64,000 nt of DNA from Oscillospiraceae bacterium (GTDB lineage Bacteria; Bacillota; Clostridia; Oscillospirales; Oscillospiraceae): contig JAAWQX010000002.1 of assembly GCA_022800755.1 (NCBI GenBank), positions 124,001 to 188,000 of the forward strand. The letters run 5' to 3'. Positions within the stretch are counted from its first letter, which is position 1. Each line of letters begins with the position of its first letter. The notes beneath the pieces are model-generated. The model made no database searches, was not told the DNA's origin, and worked only from the letters and a program-made list of their open reading frames with translations. Both the position numbers and the translations under genes were made by a program. Positions 8,137 to 17,645 of the stretch are shown one piece after another.

Positions 8137-8190
8137 ATTGATTCCTTCTTTCCATGGAAAATCGCGCGGAATGCTCCGCGTCGGAGCTGC

Positions 8191-8415
8191 TTACTCCTTG
8201 GCTATGTCAATGGTGATATCCACCCCGGAATCGTCGAAATCGTCCGGTTCCAGGTCGGTCTCGTCTACCATGTCCATGTCGTCGGTTCCCTCATCGCCGA
8301 TAATGAACTCATAAAAATCGTCCATATAGCGCTTGTACATCAGCGCCCCCGCCGCGAAGGACACCGCCGCGACCGTTCCGACACCCAACAAAATTTTTCT
8401 TCCCAAATGTTTCAT
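8191..8415 (-). CDS. small membrane-anchored acidic protein
   Basis: A 74-residue protein with a basic N-terminus (KHLGRK), one hydrophobic helix (about 8-27: ILLGVGTVAAVSFAAGALMY) and a highly acidic tail in which about one residue in two is Asp or Glu (DDMDMVDETDLEPDDFDDSG). AGGAGGTATCAC stands just before the ATG. I do not recognise a family. It lies between a terminator and the ligase/acyltransferase pair and could head that operon. The acidic tail, probably cytoplasmic, might bind cations or a basic partner, which is inference. Confidence 0.65.
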   Translation of the reverse strand: MKHLGRKILLGVGTVAAVSFAAGALMYKRYMDDFYEFIIGDEGTDDMDMVDETDLEPDDFDDSGVDITIDIAKE

Positions 8416-8465
8416 ATGTGATACCTCCTGTAATGAATCGACTGTTTACGGTTTGCCTCAAATAA

Positions 8466-8492
8466 CACAAAAAGCCCGGAGACCGGGCCTTT
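8466..8492 (-). terminator. terminator of the murD-ligA-DUF2156 operon
   Basis: Read on the minus strand, GCCCGG and CCGGGC close a 3-base loop and are followed by TTTTTGTGTT. It lies about 170 bases past the DUF2156 gene; the bases between (8493-8658) are AT-rich and hold no gene I can support. Confidence 0.7.
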
Positions 8493-8658
8493 CGTGCAAA
8501 GAAAAAAGAGAAAAGAGAGAGTGAGTTATCATGTCATTGATTCTTGGTACGATGTTATCTTATCCAAAAATTACTGCAAAAGTATGAAGTGAATTTAAAC
8601 TTATTGTGAATTTGTGGCAGAAAAAACATCCTCTTTTTCTCACGAAAGCGCTTTTTCG

Positions 8659-9543
8659 TCAGAATTTGATCTTGACCGTGGCCTTGTCCAGCAGTTCCAT
8701 GGGCTGATAGGACAGTTTTGAAGTGCGCAGGCCGAGGTCGCCGGAATCGTCCTCCCGGTTGATGTACATGACCGCGCCGCCGGTGTGCGCGTTGGCGAAC
8801 TGCTGAACGATCATTTGATAGGCCCCGAAATAATCCCTGCGGGCCTTTTCAATATGAACAAACAAAGTATCTCCAATGGTCTCTCCCATGGCCATAGCAA
8901 CGATGGTCCCGTCCACACGGAGCAGGTCGCCGAAAAAGCCATACTCCTCCAGCCGGTCAAATACCTCTCCTAAAATTTCCTCTTCCGCCTCATAGGTGGA
9001 GGATTCTTTTTCCCGCTGGCGCTCAATCTCCATGCAAAAGGCCCGGGCTTCCGCCAGATTTTCGCTTGTAATGGGTTCAAAAGACCAGTTATCGTAGCTT
9101 TTCAAAAACTTATTGACATGGTTGCGCTGCCCGGACAGTTTCTTGCCCGCAAAGGTCCGGTGCCGTTCCGCTTCGTATAAGTAGTCGCTCCACGTCCGGT
9201 TGAATTCTACGGACAGCACCTGAAAATTCTTCTCATAATACGGCAGTTCCCGGCCGGTCACCGCGCAGAACGCTGGCTGAATGCCGGTCTCCCGGCAGTA
9301 TTCCCGCAGCAGGCCGAATCCCCGGTCTATGTCGCCATAAGGCGTCAGGAAGGCCGTATTCCCCGCGCTGCGCTGGACTTTGAATAACAGGACCGTATCG
9401 TCCATATAAATCTGGGTCTCAAAATATTTGCGCCACATGAACGCGCCGCCTATCGTAGCGTCACAGGACCGGGATGCATATGCCTCAAAAAATGCCCGCA
9501 CTTTGGGGATGTCCTCTAACACCAAATCTCTAAATTGGATCAA
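8659..9543 (-). CDS. DUF2156 (GNAT-like, PG-lysyltransferase C-terminal domain) protein
   Basis: A 294-residue protein of the DUF2156 family (PF09924), the soluble acyltransferase domain related to the C-terminal part of MprF phosphatidylglycerol lysyltransferase. Typical stretches are FMWRKYFETQIYM near residue 35, the central KKLSGQRNHVNKFLKSY and the C-terminal end YINREDDSGDLGLRTSKLSY. The family has a double GNAT fold and may transfer an aminoacyl or acyl group, but no substrate is established for the free-standing form. It lies 14 bases after ligA and ends the operon. Confidence 0.85.
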   Translation of the reverse strand: MIQFRDLVLEDIPKVRAFFEAYASRSCDATIGGAFMWRKYFETQIYMDDTVLLFKVQRSAGNTAFLTPYGDIDRGFGLLREYCRETGIQPAFCAVTGRELPYYEKNFQVLSVEFNRTWSDYLYEAERHRTFAGKKLSGQRNHVNKFLKSYDNWSFEPITSENLAEARAFCMEIERQREKESSTYEAEEEILGEVFDRLEEYGFFGDLLRVDGTIVAMAMGETIGDTLFVHIEKARRDYFGAYQMIVQQFANAHTGGAVMYINREDDSGDLGLRTSKLSYQPMELLDKATVKIKF

Positions 9544-9557
9544 ATCCAGAATCTCCT

Positions 9558-12210
<2,653 letters not shown>

Positions 12211-12241
12211 AGAATCACCTCTATGCCATGTATATGCAGAG

Positions 12242-13492
12242 TTATTTGTCCATCATTTCAGAAGCGGCCAATAAAATGCCGAGTTTTCCCGATTCATAGG
12301 TCAATCCGCCCTGGACATAGGCGATATACGGCTCCCGCATAGGCCCGTCCGCGGACAGTTCGATAGACGAACCCTGGATAAACGCGCCCGCGGCCATGAT
12401 GACCTCGCAGTCATAGCCGGGCATCTGCCAGGGTTCCGGTGCCACGAAAGAATCTACCGGGGAGCCGGACTGGATGCCCCGGCAGAATTTACAGAGGTTT
12501 TCCGGGGTCTTCAGCTTTACCATTTGCACGATATCGTCCCGGGGTTCCAGCGGCCCGGGGTAAGTCTCAAAGCCCAGGTCCGTAAACAGCGCGGAACAAA
12601 ACACCGCCGTTTTCAACGCCTGCGCCACCGTGTGAGGGGCCAGGAACAAGCCTTGAAACAGCAAACGGTTATTCCCCAACGACGCGCCGCACTCCGCCCC
12701 GATGCCGGGCGTGGTCAGCCGGTTGGCCGCCCGGTCGATCAGGTCCCGCCGCCCCGCTAAGTACCCGCCCATAGGCGCAATGCCGCCGCCGGGGTTTTTA
12801 ATGAGAGACCCGGCGATGATGTCCGCGCCCACATAGGTGGGTTCTTGGGTCTCCGTAAACTCTCCGTAGCAATTGTCCACCACCACAATGGTTTCCGGCG
12901 AGGCCGTTTTCACGGCGGTGACGATCTGCCCGATCTCCGCGATAGACAGCGCCTTACGCTCCTCATAGCCCCGGGAGCGCTGGATCAGCACCGCGGCGGG
13001 CTTGATCCCGGCGGTCCGGGCGGTAATGATGTCGTAATCCGGCGCACCGTCTTTCAAATCCACTTGGTCATAATGGCCGCCGTAAAACCGCAAGCTGCCG
13101 TACTCATCGCCAGCAATACCGATAACAGTCCGCATGGTATCGTAAGGCGCCCCCGTCACCGACAACAGCGTGTCGCCGGGGCGCAGGGCCGCGAACAGGG
13201 CGGCGGAAATGGCGTGGGTGCCGTTGACAAACCCAATACGCACCAGCGCCGCCTCCGCGCCGAATACCTGGGCGTAGACCTTGTCCAGTACCTCTCTGCC
13301 CATATCGTCATAGCCGTAGCCGGTGGTCCCGGCAAAGCAACCTTCTGTAACTTTCTGATCCTGAAACGCCGCCATGACCCGGAGCGTATTTTCCTGAGCC
13401 ACTGCGTCAATTTCCGCGAAGCGGCCCAAAAGCCCCGCTTCCACGCGCTTTGCCCGGTCAAACATCGCCGGGGTGATATCTGTGATCTTCAA
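12242..13492 (-). CDS. methionine gamma-lyase family (YnbB/aluminium-resistance-like) PLP protein
   Basis: A 416-residue fold-type I PLP enzyme of the Met_gamma_lyase family PF06838 (B. subtilis YnbB). Asp206 in VVVDNCYGEF should contact the PLP ring nitrogen and Lys232 in GSLIKNPGGGIAP is the Schiff-base lysine. The family was once labelled aluminium resistance protein; its true reaction is unsettled. The start is a TTG (13490-13492) that overlaps the TGA of the upstream peptidase gene; GGAGA stands eight bases before it. No ATG offers a better start. Tight coupling with two M42 aminopeptidases points to amino-acid or peptide catabolism, which is inference. Confidence 0.85.
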   Translation of the reverse strand: MKITDITPAMFDRAKRVEAGLLGRFAEIDAVAQENTLRVMAAFQDQKVTEGCFAGTTGYGYDDMGREVLDKVYAQVFGAEAALVRIGFVNGTHAISAALFAALRPGDTLLSVTGAPYDTMRTVIGIAGDEYGSLRFYGGHYDQVDLKDGAPDYDIITARTAGIKPAAVLIQRSRGYEERKALSIAEIGQIVTAVKTASPETIVVVDNCYGEFTETQEPTYVGADIIAGSLIKNPGGGIAPMGGYLAGRRDLIDRAANRLTTPGIGAECGASLGNNRLLFQGLFLAPHTVAQALKTAVFCSALFTDLGFETYPGPLEPRDDIVQMVKLKTPENLCKFCRGIQSGSPVDSFVAPEPWQMPGYDCEVIMAAGAFIQGSSIELSADGPMREPYIAYVQGGLTYESGKLGILLAASEMMDK

Positions 13493-14520
13493 TGTCCGTT
13501 CTCCAATGTATATTCTTCCATAAACAGTTCCGTCAGGCGGTACACCGCCTCAAAATCCGCGATACAGCCCACGCCGGCCGGGGAATGGATATTCCGCAAG
13601 GGCGCGGCGACGCCCGCCACGGGAATCCCGCCCAGGCTGCGCTGGATGACAGACGCGTCTGTCCCCCCGGCGATCATTTCCTTGGTCTGCCACGGAATAC
13701 CGTGGCGGTTGGCCAGAGCTATGAGAAGTTCCCGCAGATTGCGGTCATAAAGCGTCCCCCGGTCCATGAACGGCAGCACCGCGCCGCCGCCCACTTTACA
13801 AATAGTCTTATGCGCGGGCACGCCGGGCAAGTCCGCCGCCGTGGTGCCTTCCACCACCAGCGCAGCGTCGGGACGCACCCGGTATACCGCCGTGGCCGCG
13901 CCCCGGGTGCCGACTTCTTCCTGGACCGTGAACACAAACCAAGTGTCGCAGGGCGGTTTTTGTTCCAAAAGCTTCACAAGGACTGCGCATCCAAGCCGGT
14001 CGTCAATGGCCTTGCTCATGAAATATTCCCGGCTGGGCGCGCCATAACGGGTACTGCCCGCCGCAAACGTGCCTACGGCCCCCAGAGGAACCAGCGCCGC
14101 CGCTTCTTCCCGGCTTTTCGCACCGATATCAATGTACAAATCACTCACAGAAGGAACATTCTTCGCTCCGTCGCCTTTGGACAAGTGGTACGCCTTGATG
14201 CCGATGATGCCGGGAACCACGCCGAAATATACGTTCTTTCCAATGACCACACGGCGGTCGATCCCGCCTACGAAATCAAATTTCAAGTAACCGTCAGCCG
14301 TGATGCCGGTGACGATCACGCCTACCTCGTCCATATGGGCGCAGAGCATCAGCGTTTTTTCATGGCGCCTCCCCGCGCGGAACACCATCAGATTCCCCAT
14401 GGGGTCTGTCTCGATCTTGTCCGCAAACGGCACAGCCCGTTCCATCAGCCAGCTTCGTACCGCGTCCTCGCAGCCGGACACGCCGGGAAGCGCACACAGG
14501 GTCTCCAACGTTTCGATCAT
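13489..14520 (-). CDS. M42 family metallo-aminopeptidase (second of tandem pair)
   Basis: A 343-residue M42 (glutamyl aminopeptidase/FrvX-like) peptidase. Metal ligands and catalytic residues are visible: CAHMDEVG (His62, Asp64), SKAIDDRLG (bridging Asp near 173), the QEEVGTRGA glutamates at 201-202, Glu224 and His312 in NIHSPAG. Such enzymes form dodecameric cytosolic shells that trim peptides using two divalent metals. Start ATG 14520 overlaps the stop of the upstream paralogue by four bases. Its residue at the third ligand position is Glu rather than the Asp seen in the neighbour, which may change metal or substrate preference. Confidence 0.9.
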   Translation of the reverse strand: MIETLETLCALPGVSGCEDAVRSWLMERAVPFADKIETDPMGNLMVFRAGRRHEKTLMLCAHMDEVGVIVTGITADGYLKFDFVGGIDRRVVIGKNVYFGVVPGIIGIKAYHLSKGDGAKNVPSVSDLYIDIGAKSREEAAALVPLGAVGTFAAGSTRYGAPSREYFMSKAIDDRLGCAVLVKLLEQKPPCDTWFVFTVQEEVGTRGAATAVYRVRPDAALVVEGTTAADLPGVPAHKTICKVGGGAVLPFMDRGTLYDRNLRELLIALANRHGIPWQTKEMIAGGTDASVIQRSLGGIPVAGVAAPLRNIHSPAGVGCIADFEAVYRLTELFMEEYTLENGH

Positions 14521-15581
14521 GTCAGCACCTCCCCAATATTGCGTGCAAATGCCGTCACTAAGCGGGCAGTATGCGCTACATCGGCCAGGTCAATGACCTC
14601 ATTGGGCGTATGCATATACCGCAAAGGCACTGACAGCACTCCCGTCGCCACGCCGCCGCGGGAGATCTGGATGGGCCACGCGTTGGTGCCGCTGTTCCCG
14701 GACATCACTTCCAGTTGGTACGGAATATTTTCATCCTCTGCCAGCCGAATGAGCGTTTCGGTCACCTTGCGGGTCATATTCGGCCCAACGCCGATGGCCG
14801 GGCCGCCGCCCAGTTCCATCAGTTCAATACCCTGCGCGTCCGGCGTTTTTCCGTGGGTCACATCCAGCACCAGCGCGACGTCCGGGTCAATCCCGTACAC
14901 ACCTACTGACGCCCCCCGGGTGCCGAGTTCCTCCTGGGTGCTGAACATGCAATAAATATCCACCCCCAGGTTTTGGCCCTGGAGTTCCCTCAAGACCCGT
15001 AATATCACTTCCACACAGGCCCGGTCGTCCAGCGTTTTCCCCGCCAGCCGGTCATTGCGCAGCCGGCTGGGCCAAGTGCAGAACACCGCGGCCGTCCCCA
15101 GCGGGACATAGGCCTCCGCTTCCGACTGGGTCAGTCCCACATCGATCACCAAGTCCTCTATGGGAACGGCCTTTTCCATGTCCTCAGCTTTCAGCGCATG
15201 AGGCGGCATGGTATCGATCACGCCAGACATCCAACTGTAACGGGCTGTTCCATATGGGTCGTGCATCCGCACCCCCACAGCTGTGGCGGGAAGCACCCGG
15301 GCATCGATACCGCCCAGAGCCGTAAAGCGGAGAAAACCGTTTTCAATGCCGGTAACGATCAGCCCGACCTCATCCATGTGGGCATCCAGCAGTAATTTTT
15401 TTGCGTCAGGCCTGCCGCAGCGCTTGACACCGATGAGATTCCCCATCGTATCTGCCCATACCGCGTCGCACAAGGGCCGCAGCTGCGTCTCTAAATAATC
15501 CCGGATGCCCCAATCAATGTCTTCATAGCCGGAGGGTCCATACGTGACGGTCAGTTCCTCCAGCCTCGTCAGTTCTTCCAT
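14517..15581 (-). CDS. M42 family metallo-aminopeptidase (first of tandem pair)
   Basis: A 354-residue paralogue of the next gene, with LDAHMDEVG (His68, Asp70), GKTLDDRACVE, TQEELGTRGA, an Asp in LVLDVTHG and His in RYMHTPNEV. All M42 signature residues are therefore present and it should be active. The two copies are clearly diverged, so this is an old duplication rather than a recent one. Mixed assemblies of two M42 subunit types are known in archaea, so the adjacent pair may form one particle; that is inference. It begins one base after the murD stop. Confidence 0.9.
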   Translation of the reverse strand: MEELTRLEELTVTYGPSGYEDIDWGIRDYLETQLRPLCDAVWADTMGNLIGVKRCGRPDAKKLLLDAHMDEVGLIVTGIENGFLRFTALGGIDARVLPATAVGVRMHDPYGTARYSWMSGVIDTMPPHALKAEDMEKAVPIEDLVIDVGLTQSEAEAYVPLGTAAVFCTWPSRLRNDRLAGKTLDDRACVEVILRVLRELQGQNLGVDIYCMFSTQEELGTRGASVGVYGIDPDVALVLDVTHGKTPDAQGIELMELGGGPAIGVGPNMTRKVTETLIRLAEDENIPYQLEVMSGNSGTNAWPIQISRGGVATGVLSVPLRYMHTPNEVIDLADVAHTARLVTAFARNIGEVLT

Positions 15582-15582
15582 A

Positions 15583-16971
15583 TTATGTCAACCCCATTAC
15601 AATTTCCCGGAACAAATCGCCCCGCTGGGCAAAATTCTTGAAAAAGTCGAAAGAGGAACAGGCCGGACTCAAAAGGACCGTGTCCCCCGGTTCCGCAAAG
15701 CGGCTGGCTGCCAGAACATTTTCCGTCCAGTCCCCGTGGACGAACACGGGAAATTTCGGGGTATAATACTGGGAATTCCGCACAGCGGCGGAAATTTTCT
15801 CCGCTGTTTCGCCGCAGATGAACAGGGCTTTGCACCGTTGGCAAATTTCATCGCCCAGTTCATCAAACGGAATATTCTTGTCGTGGCCCCCCACGATGAG
15901 CACCAGCCGGTCAGTGGGCTTGAAGGACCGCAGCCCCGCGATAGCCCGGGTAGGGCTTGAGGCAATGGAATCATTGATATACTTCACGCCCCGCAGTTCC
16001 CGAATCAGTTCCAAACGGTGGGCCACACCGGCGAAATCCCGGGCAACCTGGCAAAATGTCTCACGATCCACCATGCCGTAAGTGGTACACAGGGCCGCCA
16101 TGTAATTTTCCACATTGTGCATTCCGGGAATCCTGATCTCGTCAACGGCAATGACTGCATGGGCCACGCCGCCATCGGCAAACCATATCTTTCCATCGGC
16201 GTAGTACGCCCCCCGCGCCACCGGCCCCCGGCGGGAAAAGCGGTAGACCTGGGAATGCGCTTCTTTTCCGAAGCTTTCCGTAATCTCGTTATCTGCATTT
16301 ACCACCAGCCGGCAATCGCCGTCTTGATGGAGGTATACGGATTTTTTTGCGTTCATATAGTCCGCGTAGTCCGGATGCACGTCCAGATGGTTGGGCGACA
16401 CATTCGTGATAACCGCCACATCCGGTTTACAATACATACTGTGCAGCTGGAACGATGACAATTCCAGCACGCAAATATCATCCTTGGTCATATTCGGAAT
16501 ATCACACAGCAGTGGATGGCCGATGTTCCCGCCCAAGTGGACCGTCTTGCCTGAGGCCCGCAGCAACTCCGCAATGACCGTGCTGGTGGTGGTCTTCCCG
16601 TCAGACCCGGTGATGGCGATGGTCTTACAAGGACAGAGCTTGAAAAACACTTCCATCTCACTGGTGATCTCCACGCCCTTGTCTGACGCCTGCTTCAGCG
16701 CGGGATTCAGCGGCAGCAGACCGGGCGTGCGGAAAATCAGGTCAAAGCCGCTCAGCCCCTCCAGATAGGCCGGTCCGAGACACAGCTTCGCGCCCTGTGC
16801 TTGCAGGTGTTCCCCCTGCTCTCCCATTTCCACTTGTGTCCGCTTATCGCACACCGTCACATCATGCCCTGCCTTGCACAGCAGGTCGATCAGCGGCAGG
16901 TTGCTCACACCCGCGCCGATCACAGCGATGCGTTTATTTTTTAGGCTGTCGATATATTCGGTAAATTCCAT
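15583..16971 (-). CDS. murD: UDP-N-acetylmuramoyl-L-alanine--D-glutamate ligase
   Basis: A 462-residue MurD with an N-terminal Rossmann domain (IAVIGAGVSNLPLID), a central ATPase domain with the P-loop TGSDGKTTT (121-129), and a C-terminal ligase domain containing KYINDSIASSPTRAIAGL. It adds D-glutamate to UDP-MurNAc-L-Ala in the cytoplasm, an essential step of peptidoglycan precursor synthesis. Unusually it is not in a dcw cluster with mraY/murG/ftsW but heads an operon with peptidases, yunB and ligA. A strong promoter lies 26-54 bases upstream (16997-17025). Confidence 0.96.
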   Translation of the reverse strand: MEFTEYIDSLKNKRIAVIGAGVSNLPLIDLLCKAGHDVTVCDKRTQVEMGEQGEHLQAQGAKLCLGPAYLEGLSGFDLIFRTPGLLPLNPALKQASDKGVEITSEMEVFFKLCPCKTIAITGSDGKTTTSTVIAELLRASGKTVHLGGNIGHPLLCDIPNMTKDDICVLELSSFQLHSMYCKPDVAVITNVSPNHLDVHPDYADYMNAKKSVYLHQDGDCRLVVNADNEITESFGKEAHSQVYRFSRRGPVARGAYYADGKIWFADGGVAHAVIAVDEIRIPGMHNVENYMAALCTTYGMVDRETFCQVARDFAGVAHRLELIRELRGVKYINDSIASSPTRAIAGLRSFKPTDRLVLIVGGHDKNIPFDELGDEICQRCKALFICGETAEKISAAVRNSQYYTPKFPVFVHGDWTENVLAASRFAEPGDTVLLSPACSSFDFFKNFAQRGDLFREIVMGLT

Positions 16972-16996
16972 TTTTTGTCACCTCACATAACAGTTA

Positions 16997-17025
16997 ATTA
17001 TATCCTGTAATCTCCAAAATTACAA
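16997..17025 (-). promoter_or_regulatory. sigma-A type promoter of the murD operon
   Basis: On the minus strand TTGTAA (17020-17025) and a perfect TATAAT (16997-17002) are spaced by 17 bases. It is divergent from, and only eight bases away from, the rnpB promoter. Confidence 0.8.
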
Positions 17026-17032
17026 CAATTTG

Positions 17033-17061
17033 TTGACTATTCGGGAAAAAGTGTGTAGAAT
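17033..17061 (+). promoter_or_regulatory. sigma-A type promoter of rnpB
   Basis: TTGACT (17033-17038), 17 bases, TAGAAT (17056-17061). The predicted start of transcription, around 17068, coincides with the 5' strand of the RNase P P1 helix. Confidence 0.85.
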
Positions 17062-17066
17062 AATCC

Positions 17067-17515
17067 GGCAAGTGCGCCGGATGGTCGCGGGCATAAGGCG
17101 AAAGCCTGTGCGTGAGGAAAGTCCGGGCTCCACAGGGCAAGGATAACGGGTAACGCCCGCCAGGGGTGACCCTCGGACAAGTGCAACAGAAATAAACCGC
17201 CGCGATAATCCAGACTCCATACACAGCGTATGCTGTGTATGGAAGAGGAGCTTTCACGGAATGAACGAGTTTTGCCGTTTGCGGCAAAGGGAGGGAATGA
17301 AGTGCAAAGCGACGAGGTAAGGGTGGAAAGGTGCGGTAAGAGCGCACCCGGTCCCATGGTAACATGGGGGCGCTGTAAACTCTATCCGGAGCAACACCGT
17401 GGGAGAACGCATGGCCGGCCCGGCCGTTCTCAGGAGGTGGCTGGAGCGCGTCAGCAATGGCGCGCGTAGATTGATGACCGTCTAAGACAGAACCCGGCTT
17501 ACAGACGCACTTTGC
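17067..17515 (+). ncRNA. rnpB: RNase P RNA (type A) with enlarged P12 region
   Basis: The catalytic RNA that matures tRNA 5' ends. Universally conserved blocks are present: GAGGAAAGTCCGGGCTCCAC near 17112, AGGTAAGGGTGGAAAGGTGC near 17315, GGTAAGAGCGCACC, TAAACTCTATCCGGAGCAA and the final ACAGAACCCGGCTTA. AAGTGCG (17070-17076) pairs with CGCACTT near 17506 to close helix P1, defining the ends to within a few bases. About 449 bases is long for a bacterial RNase P RNA. The excess sits between the CCGCC block (about 17200) and AGGTAAGGG, i.e. the P12 position, which holds a perfect 12-base hairpin (17215-17242) and a further two-helix arm. Confidence 0.95.
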
Positions 17516-17518
17516 TTC

Positions 17519-17552
17519 AAAAGAGGGGCAGCCAAAGGCTGCCCCTCTTTTG
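17519..17552 (+). terminator. terminator of rnpB
   Basis: AAAAGAGGGGCAGCC and GGCTGCCCCTCTTTT form a perfect 15-base stem with an AAA loop. Confidence 0.92.
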
Positions 17553-17608
17553 AGATTTGCACTGCGCTCGCGCGCCCTGCGGGCACACTCGCTACGTGAA
17601 CAGTAAAG

Positions 17609-17636
17609 AGCACTTGCCAAATGGCAAGTGCTTTTC
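17609..17636. terminator. terminator of the LRR/SLH surface protein gene
   Basis: AGCACTTGCC and GGCAAGTGCT with a four-base loop, T-rich on both sides. The minus-strand surface-protein gene ends ten bases away, so this is its likely terminator. Between it and the rnpB terminator nothing else is visible. Confidence 0.75.
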
Positions 17637-17645
17637 TCGTTGACG

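Noticed and set aside
8493..8658. Hidden small gene or promoter in the AT-rich gap between the DUF2156 gene and its terminator
   Set aside because: No frame with a ribosome binding site and no convincing -35/-10 pair with correct spacing could be found.
16994..17620. Open frames of 208 and fewer codons across rnpB on either strand
   Set aside because: The region is fully explained by RNase P RNA with conserved blocks, its promoter and terminator.
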